Below, piece after piece: positions 47,801-61,331 of a stretch of 64,000 bases of DNA. Where the stretch lies: assembly GCA_964035545.1 (NCBI GenBank), contig OZ037771.1, positions 3,304,128-3,368,127 on the forward strand, read 5' to 3'. The translations under genes and the position numbers were made by a program. The stretch's first letter is position 1, and each line of letters starts with the position of its first letter. The DNA is from Bugula neritina. Taxonomy: Eukaryota > Bryozoa > Gymnolaemata > Cheilostomatida > Bugulidae. Below the pieces are notes generated by a model. The model was not told the origin of the DNA, ran no database searches, and was given only the letters and a program-made list of their open reading frames with translations.

Positions 47801-49953
47801 TATTTAGAAGCATCATTATATGCATCATTCTGACTACGACCTGTCAATACATACAAAGCAGAGTATTTAGAATGTTCCAGTAAACTACTATAGTGAGAAA
47901 TTGTCTGCCCACAGCTGGGTCTTAACTTCAAAGATAAACTTCCAACTAAAACTCTAAATTAAAAGAACCATTGTTTTCACTCAACAATAATGCCAGATAG
48001 TAAAATGAAACTACCACATGCCTCCAGTTCCATTGAATTGGTTTAAAAAATAAAGAGAAGATTACTCCGCATACCAGTGCCGAAGAAATCGTGCTTTGCG
48101 TACGAGAATGAGGCTACATATATGCGCTCCTCGCCATCAACAACGCGAATATTTTGCACCAAACCAATTAGATTTTTCTGGTTCAGCATCTGAAGGGGAC
48201 TCAAGGCTGGCAGATTCTATAAAGTGGTAGATAGTTCACTATACAATGCTTATCAAACTATACCAAGTGATGTTGTGAGTGTGACTGCTAGGCAAGGGTT
48301 CAAATATGAGCACAACACTTATCAAATACAAGCATCTTTATATTTGCTGGGAGAAAATAACTACCAATATAAGCAGTAAATACTTGCAACAAAGTCACTA
48401 TCTCAAAACTACAATATATCTTCACTAACATGACAATATAGCTACAATTTTAGTAACAAACACTATTTTACAATAAGAAAAATCTTTGAAACATTTTTAG
48501 CAACAAAGTAAAAGCTAAGCATGCTAACTCATCAGTAATACTGTTTTCAGTTTGATTGTCATGACCACTAATATGTGAAAGTAAACATCTTAGACTGAGA
48601 TCTTACTGGTACCTTCAGTTGGGACTTTTGGCCAACTCCACCACGTGCACCCCATCCACGGCCTCGACCACTGACCATACGGGATGTTATTTGAGCGTTG
48701 GCCATCTGAAACACCTGGGCCTGTGGAAGTAGTGGGCCGGACCCATGTCCTGCTGAAGTTTACATGATAACAGTGCATGGTATCTAGCTCAATGACTTAG
48801 TAAGTGTTCACATTGAAGATAAGTCAGCAATCTCACGGGCTCTTCATTTTATAAATGAAAAACATGCTACAGAGTCTAGTGTCTAGATAGTATGAGCATG
48901 ATGATGAGTGATAATATACAGGATGCAGCATAAATGTTCTGTTTTCTTTACAAAAAAAACTATCAATAGCTAAAACATTACAGAAAAAATTTTCAATTGT
49001 AAAACCTCCATCTTGATTTTTACAAGAAATTAATTAAAGTAATACACTGAAATTGAGACCTTCAGTCAGTGTTTACAGCCCATACCTGAGGTATACACAT
49101 CATGGTTGAAGTCCTGGTGACTTTGAGATGTGAAGTTAGGCTTGAAGTCCTGCTGCGATGAAGGAGGTGTGAAGTACGGGGCCCTAGACTGTGAATCTGA
49201 TTGGCTGAACATCGAAGGTGACGGCTCAGCGTGCAACGATCCACCCTATCCGTGTACAGAAAGAATATGGAAATTAGGGCAAGTTGAGATCAAAAATAGC
49301 AAAAAATATAGACTAAACACTTAGTAGCATGTGAACTAAACACTTAGTAGCATGTGAACTGAACATTTGGTGGCGGGTAAACTGAGTGTCCCTAAAAACA
49401 GATATAATAAAGACGAGTAGCCTCACCTTGTGCCAGCCAGACCTCTGCTGCCACCCAATTCTTGCATCTGGTTTGGTGGACTGGTTGGGAGAAGAGTAGA
49501 AAGGAGTAGATGGTGTTTGGGGAGCAGGTTGAGTCCAGTTCTGTGTGCCTGGTGAATACATGATACAATACATGTCTTGATTGTATCATTAGTTCACACA
49601 CAGTAACAAGTTGTACAAAAATTATTTCGAAATATTGATAACATTTTATAAAATCATTTCACCAGATCAAGCTATCTACGGCCCGGTTTAATGGTGGCAC
49701 TACAAGTCTTGCTATAGATAAACTACTAGTTTATGGAAAACTATAGCAAAATATTTTATTTATAATTAGAATTTTAGAAGCCATTTCGAGGCTTCATGAA
49801 TTATATTGATTCTACAGAGTTTAGAAAGAGACTGAACACAGGTCTATGAGTACCTGGGTTGACTGGGTTAGCCTGTGCTGGAGAAGACATCCAATTGGTT
49901 GACTGATGGGACATTCCATTATCGTAGGGGTTGTAATACTGATTGTTTGCCAT
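32864..49953 (-). CDS. ADAR: ADAR-type double-stranded-RNA adenosine deaminase with nine dsRNA-binding domains
   Basis: Thirty-two coding exons join without a phase conflict to 1411 residues. Start is ATG at 49953 (MANNQYYNPYDNG). The first ~175 residues are Gln/Ser/Pro-rich with an RGRGWGARGG patch and no Z-DNA-binding domain. Nine dsRBDs follow, each from two exons (48216-47755, 46827-46410, 45924-45302, 45083-44633, 44337-43515, 42997-42192, 41927-41174, 40810-40204, 39984-39431). The deaminase starts at 37786 and spans ten exons to 32864. Its zinc and catalytic residues are present: HAE in NDMHAEIL (exon 36783-36944), Cys in PPCGDSR (36159-36353) and Cys in MSCCDK (35582-35710). It ends GYGKWVRKPVEQDMF plus an Ala/Pro/Val/Thr repeat tail. 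Known role: nuclear A-to-I editing of double-stranded RNA. Confidence 0.9.
32881..33010. repeat. 18-bp coding repeat in the ADAR C-terminal tail
   Basis: The plus strand repeats GCCGGTGTTACTGGTGCT about five to seven times with small changes. In the ADAR frame it encodes repeated APVTPA units. Confidence 0.85.
36413..36690. repeat. Minisatellite in an ADAR intron
   Basis: About fourteen copies of an 18-20 bp unit, consensus TTATTTGAATTACTAA, with AACAA, ACAAA and GCAAA variants, between the HAE and PCGDSR exons. Confidence 0.85.
37877..38220. other. Unassigned segment in the ADAR intron before the deaminase
   Basis: Base composition is more balanced here and the minus strand has an acceptor-like TGTATTTACAG near 38,200 and an open frame of 72 codons at 37877-38095. 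In the ADAR phase it meets a stop at once, so it is not an ADAR exon by my reading. Confidence 0.3.
39596..39735 (-). repeat. tRNA-derived SINE, copy 3 (5'-truncated), in an ADAR intron
   Basis: On the minus strand it reads TGGTGATGTTAGGAAGAGCA, then TAATTGCTCCTGTACC and CCCCTTTCCATCAGAGG, matching the body of the 43.7-kb copy but lacking the tRNA head. Confidence 0.75.
40893..41070. repeat. 28-bp tandem repeat in an ADAR intron
   Basis: About six copies of a unit containing CCAATCTATCTACTGATCAC and ACTCCCTG, between the exons of dsRBD 7 and dsRBD 8. Confidence 0.85.
43677..43892 (+). repeat. tRNA-derived SINE, copy 2 (best preserved), in an ADAR intron
   Basis: The tRNA-like head has A-box-like GTAGTCTAGGGGGTTAGAG and B-box GGGTTCAAGTCC. 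The body is GGTGATGTTAGGAAGAGCAT and CCCCTTTCCATCAGGGG, ending near CTTGCAAAAGTGAG. It is inserted between the two exons of dsRBD 5. Confidence 0.85.
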
Positions 49954-51761
49954 GCTGAGCTGGCCTTAATACTAAAACTATCATTTCAGGTAATTGTTAG
50001 AAAAATACATCACTGTGAACTTTAAATCTTTTAAAAAATGATTAAAACTACAAACAAAATAAAAACCAAAGGTATTTGGTTAAATAAATGTCTTTTTTTC
50101 CCCAGTACTAACATAAAAGGTAGTGATTCCAATCACACTTTCAAATTAAGTAAACAATAAGTAAATAACCATACTCCATAGACCATAGCTATAAGTATTA
50201 CTATTAGTAATATTATTATTATAGTTACTAATACTGAGTATTTGTAACCGCAATCATAACTAGTAATATTAGTATGAGTACCTTTAAGTTTAAGTTAAGC
50301 CTTGAGGCCTACAAAGACTAAAACTGAAAGTATTACTATTAGTAATACTAATACTAAATAAGTAAAATCATATTAAATACTATAAGTAAAATACTAATAC
50401 TAATTTATTTATTTGCTAAATAGCAAACAATTAATCCAAGTTTATTTACATATACATATATTTCAATAATATTCAAATAAATTGCACATAAAATATATAT
50501 TGTACCAAAATAAATAAATAGCGTCTAACAGTATGAGTAACTGGGAAGCGTCTAAGAATAAGTGGGAAGCGTCCAAGTGGGAAATTTAGCCTAGCATCTA
50601 TGATTCTATCTGGGAAGTGTCTATGTGAGATGACACCACTGATTGTCATTGCCATTGTGATTGAAGCATTAAAATTGTGATCTTCATATAATAGTAATAC
50701 TAATAGTACTTAGTAGTAATACTCACTGATAGTGATAGTAATACTAAGTCTAATAGTAATACTAATAGTAATACTATTACTATTAGTATTTGTCATTAAG
50801 ACAAAGTGAGAGTGAGAGTCAAAGTGAGTAACAGTCTTAGTCATAATCTTCATTAGGTCTAAGTTTCTAAGAGCTTTAGTTTGGAATAGTAAACTTGACA
50901 CTAAAAGTAAAACTATGAGTATGAGTAAAGCTGGATTTATACTTACAATTAACTTATACTTAATCTTAGTTATAGTATTAGTTAAACTTAATGTTATACT
51001 TATACTGCTTATGATTATGAAAATTTACATAGCGGTTGTTATTGCGAGTAGTCGTAAACTTTACAAATAATTAACCATTATTCACATGGCCGTCAGTGGC
51101 AGTGGTACAGCGTTCAATGCTGATGACAATAAATATTAAAATGTTTAATTAAAAAATTAAAATTATTATTTGCTTGGACTAGCACAAATTTTACAAATGG
51201 AACTTTTGTAATCGCTGTTCGCCCTGAAGAGGAAAGACAACTTCACAAAGATGTATGCAATTATTGTTCAAGATTAAAATACTTAGTCTTCATGCACTTT
51301 AATACTTGTCTATTTTAATTATAAATCTGTCTATATAAACATAGCACTAACCAATATTTAAACTCTGTTCAATACGCAAAAATATTTTGCACGATATAAA
51401 CATTTGTAATTTATTGCCTTAGCAAGAGCAGTACAGCACCAACTGTACATTTGCATAAATTATTTGAAATTGATGATATTAAATCTCTATTATAAACAAT
51501 CAATATTATTTCAATCTCTTTATGGTGGCTTTATTGCCTGTTGAAGTTACACCACTTTTATTAGGAAGTTAAATGCTACAATTATTCCATCAAAACTAAA
51601 CTGTCCTGATACTCAGATAAATAATTCCTATTTATAGAATATTATGTTTAGCTTTATTAGTCTTTATTTCATATCAAGTATAGATTTTAGAGTCAAGTCA
51701 TGACTTGTACACATTTTCATTTTTATATTTCAAATACTGTTGCATATTTTACATGCATATT
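49954..51761. other. Intergenic region upstream of ADAR
   Basis: From about 50,190 to 51,010 it is a degenerate repeat field of TATTACTATTAGTAATA-like words. A small local repeat GGGAAGCGTCTAAG occurs near 50,547-50,585. The ADAR promoter should lie close to 49,960. No exon is seen. Confidence 0.5.
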
Positions 51762-53262
51762 TTATTTTCCAAATACTAGTCCTGAAATGCCAAATGATGT
51801 TACATCCCTTTCACAAATGTAGTTAACCAGCACTTGACACCGGCCATCCCCCCATTGCAAGTTTGGTGAGATTCCCTTGTAGAAGAGTGAAAGGCAGTTT
51901 TGGCCATTGTAAAGGTTGTCTGGTTGGCCTCGGGTCCAATCAGTGCTTATTATTGGAGTTTCACTGGTTCTGGTTTCCCACATCCAGCGTCCCATGGAGT
52001 TCTTAAAGCCACCTATCCAAAATCCATCAGCTGCAAAAATTTTAGTCATAGTTACTATGTATGTTGTATTAGACTAGATAAAAGTCACCTTAGAGGTTAG
52101 AATTACATATATAAGATGGCTTAATAATAAATAATCCGAATTATAAAAAAATTTACCAACAATCACTAATTAGTACACCAACACATCATGCATATAAATT
52201 TATAAAAATCACAAAAAGCTCATTAGTAAAACATATGACCAATTAAACATGGTGTTCAACATTCTATAGCCACATGCATGTAATCTCTTGGTTAAGCTCA
52301 TCAGCTAATTTAAAACTTTGAAATCATTGACTGCTTCTTTGGAAGACATTTTATAGTTATTTTGTTATCAACCATAAGAATTGCTCTGTGTAATAATTAG
52401 CACCTGAAAGGAATGTATTGGTAGGTAGCACAAAAATACCTGTTTACTTACATACCTAAATGTGTTTCTATCAAATTTTTTTTATATAGACATCTACAGA
52501 TTAAAATATTTTTTATTCTATCTTGTTACTTTTTGCTTTGTAAATCACATTGTAACATTCTGCACATGTATTGCGTTGCATATCAAGATTAAATAAATAC
52601 TGCATCTACTATTTTGTTTCTTATAATATAATGTTAACAATACTCAATATAAACTCACTTAATCCATGGCTCAATCTGTAGCCTTTCATCCATGCTATTT
52701 CATCACGAGACTCTAGTACAGCGAGTACACCACCCAACTTTAGGCATGCTTTCTGGGCATTGTGCCAAGAAACTCGGCTTGAGGTCACAAACAAATAGCA
52801 TGAGCCAGACAAGCCTTTCACCCACCCATTACCACACGTACTCTCCGTAGAGGCTGTAAAAACATGTCTTGATACAGGAAAATAATACAAATGGTTTCAG
52901 AAACACGGGCAGAGATTGTTATGTATTGATTTGATGCAATGTGTAGAGGATCACTAGAAATTAGGCAACACTATTTAAAAAAGTACACTGACAATGACAG
53001 ATTTTAGTTGTTTGCCATTCAAACCAAAATAAATTAGATATATTGAAATGTAAATATAATATACATGACAGATGATACATTCTAAAGATTGAGGCTGTTT
53101 AAAGAATGTTGCAAATGGTGCATATTTTTACAATGTTTTAATACCAACTTCCATTAATAATACATATAATACACCAACATGATAAAAACAGTTCAGTTTA
53201 TGCTTACCGAGTAGAAAGAAGTAAGAGAGTAATATCAGCACACTCTTTGCTAACTGAACCAT
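51762..53262 (-). CDS. Secreted C-type lectin, single carbohydrate-recognition domain
   Basis: Exons 53208-53262, 52659-52853 and 51762-52030, joined in phase 1 both times; 172 residues. The start MVQLAKSVLILLSYFFLLG is a signal peptide and no membrane anchor follows, so the product should be secreted. The CRD begins CGNGWVKGLSGSCYLF, has the WHNAQKACLKLGGVLAVLES helix, the WIGG block, and ends WGDGRCQVLVNYICE. The six cysteines of a long-form CRD are present. The Ca2+/sugar motif is QPD, which in known lectins goes with galactose-type binding, followed by the WGD block. A role in recognition or innate immunity is family knowledge only. Confidence 0.87.
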
Positions 53263-53980
53263 CTTGTAGCTTGCTGTCAGAGTAAGTCACATGCAACACA
53301 GCACAATAAGCCAGCTGTTAACTCCTTACCTTTACACCATCTGTATGTTCACATCAACATTAGTATTGTCAGTTAAAATTTTATTATGACAAGCATCAAC
53401 TGTTGAAAAAAGAAACACATATTATGTAAAAAGTTGTACTTATTGATGAAATTGTTGTATTGGTATAATTGTAATACAATATCAATAATCAGATTATTAG
53501 ATAAGATGTTGTATAAAAAAGAACAAGGGCTTTAGATTAGCATTTCAAAGTAGCCTTATTTCTTGCAAACATTTGACATCTAATTGCTGTAGTTATCCTT
53601 GTAAAAACTTATGGCTGAAATTAACTTGCAATGTTTAAAGATTATATAAAAGGTGTTTCTATAATTGAATTATTTATTTATAACACATTATTATCAGAGT
53701 TTCATATAAGCCAATATAACCTTCCCATTAACTGCTGAAATGCAAATTTTCCCATATTTTATAAACTCATAACTTTAGAGTTTGATTTATTTTAGCTTCA
53801 GATACTTTTGAGCAGAAACTAAAAGCTAGACTTTGATGGCAGCTAAAACCGCTGGTTTTCATTTATATCTTTCAGGTTTTATAAAATTAGCTCTAAAATC
53901 TGGAAGAACATGGATACTATCCCAGGTGCCTTGGTTATATTATTATAGTATGATATTGTGGTGTTCCCGAGTCTCTAACT
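53263..53980. other. AT-rich intergenic spacer
   Basis: Promoter side of the lectin gene and 3' flank of the next minus-strand gene. Nothing else is seen. Confidence 0.5.
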
Positions 53981-56084
53981 TCACTCTTTTTCAACATACA
54001 GCTTGGTTATTAGGTAAAGAAGCTTTCTTTGTAGGTTAGCGAGATGCGGGATGAATCCTACGAACCCTATCAATTCCTTTTCACTCACACCAGTCCGATA
54101 GGCAAACAAGTTTTCTTTGGTATTATGAGTGTCGGTAAAATCGAAATCTAATTCACTTTTAACAGAAGCTTCTCTAGCTAAAGAATCAATCTGAGTTTTA
54201 ATGTTTGGGTCTCGCAGTCGAGTTATGGTAAAGCAGTAGGCGTTCACTGGAGCGAGTACTGAAGTGTCACACTCGCTTCTTAGCTCTTGCAGTCTGTCCC
54301 AGAATTCTCTGTACTTTTCTAAGTGTTCCAATCCATTGCAGGGCAGATATAGCTTGTTTGCTCTACATTGTATCAAGTAAGCATGAAACATAATTTTAGT
54401 TATATACCTGAGATAATTATAGGAAATAAGACTGTAATACAAGTTAGTATGAAATTTGTTGTTGGTAAATTTCCTTGACATAGTTCACTAAATATCAGAT
54501 TGAAAGACTAATTTTATAACTACTTAAGTTTCTCCGTAATTTGTTTTGAAACGATTAAGATGTGACTAACCTAGTAAATGGCAGTATAACAGAAAATGTA
54601 AATATAATATAATAATACCATATGTAACATATAATATTAATAATATAGAGCATGTAATATATTTATTACAGCTTATATCATATAACATATAACTGTATAG
54701 CTTTATAAATTATTAATTAAAAGTTAAGTTAATAGTTTATTGCTACTGTTTTGCTACTAAATAGAAGTATTATAAATTAATTACATTAAAGAGAAAATAA
54801 CAAAGATTTGTTGCTTTTAGATGAGCAAAATATATAACTGATTGGAATTGCATGCTTGGAGTACAAATTGTCTCTTGTATGACATGCAGATATATTACTT
54901 TGACTAAATGAAGCAGCGGTTGCATAAGTATTACTATAATCACTCCAAACTTATCTTGCCAACATTAACAGTTTGACATTACATAACCCAAATTAAATAT
55001 CAACTAATCAGACCTCACCTACAGCACCTGACTAAGCAAGTCGTCTTATCAAACCTACTTGAATTGCGCTCTGTAAGAAATAGCAGCATATCAAAGACTT
55101 TGAACTTATTGTATAAAATTTCCTACCTTTGAATTTACTTACATCTGATTTGTAATTGAACTTATTGTATGATATCTAACCTTTAAACTTACTGCATAAT
55201 ATCTGACCTTTGAACCTGATGTATAATTTATGTTTTACTTACAAGAAACCTACTAGGTTATATATTATCTAGCTTCTATCTCTATTGACTCACTTCTTGA
55301 AGATATATGTCATTTCCATTAGTTTATTGAAGTTGTCTATACACTGTATTTTCTGAGGACACATTGACCTGTCCAGCATCTGAACCGTGTGTAGTGCTTT
55401 TAGGAAAGAGCTTGACCTGTTACCCCACCACTCCTGTTCAATAATGGTAGTTATTTATACATCTAATTGGTAGCTGACAGCCGCTCAACTGAGCCACCGT
55501 TTTAATATCACTGCCTCAACAATAATTCTCATTACATGAACAATACATATGAAAAATACAATTTATGGTGAAAAGAAATTTAATAGATTTCATTGAAAAA
55601 CAGTGCCTACAATATAAACTTTAATGCTTCTACCTGCAGCCTACTCATATTTTTTGAGATTTAATGCAATCAAGTTCAAACCCAAGTTTATGCACGAAGC
55701 TCAATTGCAGAAATTAAAATCAACTAAAAGCTTTAATATTTAATATTTTCCCAACTACATGAATATATTGTTGAAAATTGTTTTTTGGAAACAAAAAGCA
55801 GCTATTTGTAGCATCAATTCCAATGTTTCACTTTTAAATTATGTGCAAGGCATGCAATAAATTGTCAACCAGCATGTGAAAGATTTTAATCTTTCTTAAT
55901 CATAAAAGTTATGCTATAGCTTTATACTTGCCATATATTCTAGTTTCAGTGCATTGACTTTTCTCATATGGAGTACTGCATCCCGTTTAAGTCTGTCCAG
56001 TTCAGAGGCTTTCTCGTCAAACGCCGTGATGGTCATCTGAGACATTGACCGAGGCGTTGAGCACGTTGAGTACAGGAAGGACAT
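53981..56084 (-). CDS. Helical protein of 224 residues, weakly SPACA9-like
   Basis: Exons 55932-56084, 55294-55433 and 53981-54362. The first intron needs a GC donor (ATATG then GCAAGT); phases 0 and 2 then fit to the stop. The N-terminus is MSFLYSTCSTPRSMSQMTIT, followed by mostly helical sequence (KASELDRLKRDAVLHMRKVN, FLKALHTVQMLDRS, HLEKYREFWDRLQELRSECD). The last part, ELIGFVGFIPHLANLQRKL, recalls the end of SPACA9, a microtubule inner protein of cilia and sperm. That likeness is from memory of the family and weak. The neighbouring gene also looks axonemal. Otherwise: unknown coiled-coil protein. Confidence 0.55.
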
Positions 56085-58045
<1,961 letters not shown>

Positions 58046-61000
58046 CTAAACTTCATTTACAGCTGCATTCAAATACTTCTTCCGTCTCTCCATCCTAAGG
58101 AATAAACATTATTATGAATTTTACTATTTATTTCATGCAACATAATTATCTTTGTGTGTACTGTGCATGAGTGCGTGCATGTGTATGTGGTGTGTGCACA
58201 TGTGTGTGGGCGTGTGTACCTGCGTGTGTGTGCGTGTGTGTGCGCGTGTGTGCGCGTGTGTGTGGTATAAGCTCTGCATCATTTGATCTTGAACAAATGC
58301 ATGTAAAATCATAATGAAAGGTTGTACATATAATATAGAAATACCCTACTACATGTATGCTTTCTATATCATTCTTTTCAATTAGCAGCATAAAATAAAA
58401 GCGTTAAACAAATAAACAAGGAATAATGATCAGGATTGTATACTTACACTACGTTGATGTCACTGAAAAGTATATCATATATTTTCATATTAAATTGAAT
58501 ATATTGAAGTAATTAATACTTTAATATGGTATAAAAGCACATCAAACTGTAACATAATCAACATTTTTTAAAAATAATCAATGTGTTCATGTTTAAACTA
58601 GGAAAATTTTTAATTTAAATAAAAGTTTTATAAAAAACATCTTGTTATCTTGGATGTATATAGAAAAAGCTTGCAATTAGTTTGTTTCATCGACATTAGA
58701 CATTTTGTTCATAAAATAAAAGACAATAATACATATTTCGCAAACAAAACAAATAACTCACTGGTCCAACACTGGTAAGATTCGAGTTTTCATTGCATAT
58801 CTATCAGTGTATTCACTAAAGTGAGGCCACTGCTCTTTAATCTGCCCCAACTGGTCTTTTTGGTATTCTTCAATTTGTTTGTAGAGTTGTGTGCTCTTAG
58901 CAGGTACAGTTTGTAGTACTTTGGTTCTGTTCAGTGGAACTCTAGACTCATTCCAAGTGGTGTCAGCTAAAATTTCCCACAGAAACTTGATAATTTATGA
59001 AGGATATACACCCTAATGAACACACCTACGTACGTATATAAGTATGTTTGAATATATATGTATGTATATGTATATTTATGTATGTATATTAATATAAGTT
59101 GTCAGCTACAATAATTGTAGTCTTTATTATAAAAGTAAAATGGGTAATGAACTAACTTTTTTTTTACAAATTTTTAATAAATTCAAGTAATGAAGTTGAA
59201 AAATATTTAGATATTTAGATATTTTAATTCTATGTCAAATATAAAAAAATGATGTACTACTATAAATAAACCGAAATAGCTTGCTACACCACAGTAAGAC
59301 CAATTGCAACAGGCAAGTGTAAACAAAAATGAACAAGGTTCAATGAAGTAAGGCTTTAGCTTAATAGTTTACAAGAGCAAGTATAAGGTTCTTACATGGA
59401 TACTTTTGGGTGTAGTATCCTTCGGCAGGTCGGCCATATTTAACAATTGTTTCTCCTGGAGTATTGGTAGGATTCCTTCTATACATGTCTATCTTAGTGT
59501 ACATGTGTGTAGGCTGGCCGTAGTGGTATCCAGCAGTTCTTATTCCTACACATATGAATCACAGCTACAGTGATAACAGCTTAACTATAGGCTTAGCATT
59601 TCACATGTTGAAGTTGTCCTCTCCTACTGCTTGTTGGCTGTCAGTGTATACTTGTATAGCAATATAGTGAAGTGATTATTATGCAGTAATAGATGTGAGT
59701 GGAAGCATCACATCCTACTTTAAGCATAATGTATTACAATTTTATATTTATAAATATATATCAATGTAGTAATTATCTAGTGAAATAGTGTAATTCAGTA
59801 GGGTGTAGAATAGCTTAATGCAGTACGGTATAAAGCGGTGTAATGAAAAGTATTATAGTGTAGAGTTAGAGCAGGTCATTTATCTAGCTTTAGCATTACA
59901 AATGCACAAAGCAAACTTTCTTCTGCTCCACTATGCATGTATATAAATAATAACACATTATATGCTGTAATATTATGTACAGTTTATTACTACATATAAT
60001 TATTAGCACATTACATATTATATGTCATAATATTATACAATATATACAGTTCCTTATTACGTATATTATATGTCATAATATATAGAGTATATTACTAAAA
60101 ATATTAACTCACCACATTTGTATGTACCCCATTTCTCTGATGCCAATGGTCTACACGTGTCATACTGTTGGGTTGGATATCGATTCCATTGGTCGTCCAC
60201 ATAGCAAAACCTGCAATGTGTTTGCAACAAAATAGTTTAATAATGCTATAATAACTTCTGATATTACATTTTAGTCTATCGACTCAGAAAATTATGTGTC
60301 CCAATTTCCAAAGTATATGAATATTCCCAGAACTTAATTTATATTTCTACAAGCTATCTGTTAACTTTATTCATTATTTTCACTATAAACAATGAATTAA
60401 CTTTAATATATCTTATATGAGAGTTAACAGCAATCAATGGAACAGTTATTATCTAATAGCATGTACTAAGTCACATCTGTTAGAGTTCTGGCTGAACCAT
60501 TGGCAAAGTTAAAAAGGCAGTTAGTCATAATGTTCCTGTGCTACTTGGAAACTACCAAAATAGTGACAAGCATGTAAATACCAGGAATTTGCACAAAAAT
60601 AGACACTTTGAACAAACAAGTGTTTATATGATAGTAAATGTCTCAATGTAATCATTAGTAGACAAATATTTTAACATAGAAAATGCAGTGCTTCTTTAGG
60701 CTATTAATTGAGTTTAAATGGAATTTTGACAGTAAAGTTGAGAATAAGTAAAGTTCTATGTTTATTGCAATTGTGTGTAAATTTTATTTAGTGCTATATT
60801 CTCAATTAACTCTAATTTAAATGACTTTAGTGCCTAGTAATTTTCAGGCTCTTGAAGCAAATAAATTCTAACTTAATCATGCTGGTTTGGTAAAAAAACT
60901 TATCACACAAGCAATTCACCAAAGAGAAAATACATGTATTTTTGTATTGTTGCATGCAAAACTTTATTTTAAACTTACCTTTGTGTTTTGTATCCTGATC

Positions 61001-61331
61001 CTTCTCTTGTCAAGTGCTGGCTGTAGCTATCCACGTATCTATTTTTGTAATGTTTAGTCTCATCAAACTTTTTAGGGATGGAGGCCGCAAAAAGTGTTTC
61101 AGATTTACTTTTCTAAAAGACAAGAACTTAAATTAAGTTTTATACTTTGAAGAGAAGTTGCATATCAGGTTGCTATTCTTATAAAGTTTTTAAAATTCTA
61201 GTCATATGGAGTTGTCATACCTTTTGAATATTAGCTAACTGTTCATCAGTTAGACAAGTATATTGTGTATTTGGAGTCCGTGGTCGTCCTGTAATTACAT
61301 CTATCGGGACATCTTTATCAGCTGCAGCCAT
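58046..61331 (-). CDS. Tyr/Pro/Thr-rich protein resembling an axonemal microtubule inner protein, seven exons including a 15-nt microexon
   Basis: Exons 61221-61331, 60979-61112, 60113-60210, 59396-59545, 58762-58966, 58448-58462 and 58046-58094; 253 residues, all phases consistent. Start ATG at 61331 (MAAADKDVPIDVITGRPRTP). The body is short charged/aromatic repeats without a globular motif (HYKNRYVDSYSQHL, DDQWNRYPTQQYDTC, AGYHYGQPTHMYTKIDMYRR, KYGRPAEGYYTQKYP), a composition seen in ciliary doublet microtubule inner proteins. A helix follows (QLYKQIEEYQKDQLGQIKEQ). The 15-nt exon encodes the DINV region and links to VMERRKKYLNAAV and the stop. If the exon 5 donor is not used, a TGA follows at once. 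Family assignment is inference. Confidence 0.62.
58150..58265. repeat. (TG)n/(CG)-containing microsatellite in an intron
   Basis: Irregular TGTGTG and TGCGCG units in the intron between the microexon and the last exon of the 58-61 kb gene. Confidence 0.85.

Noticed and set aside
58146-58391. Minus-strand frame rich in His-Thr
   Set aside because: Translation of a TG/CG microsatellite in an intron.
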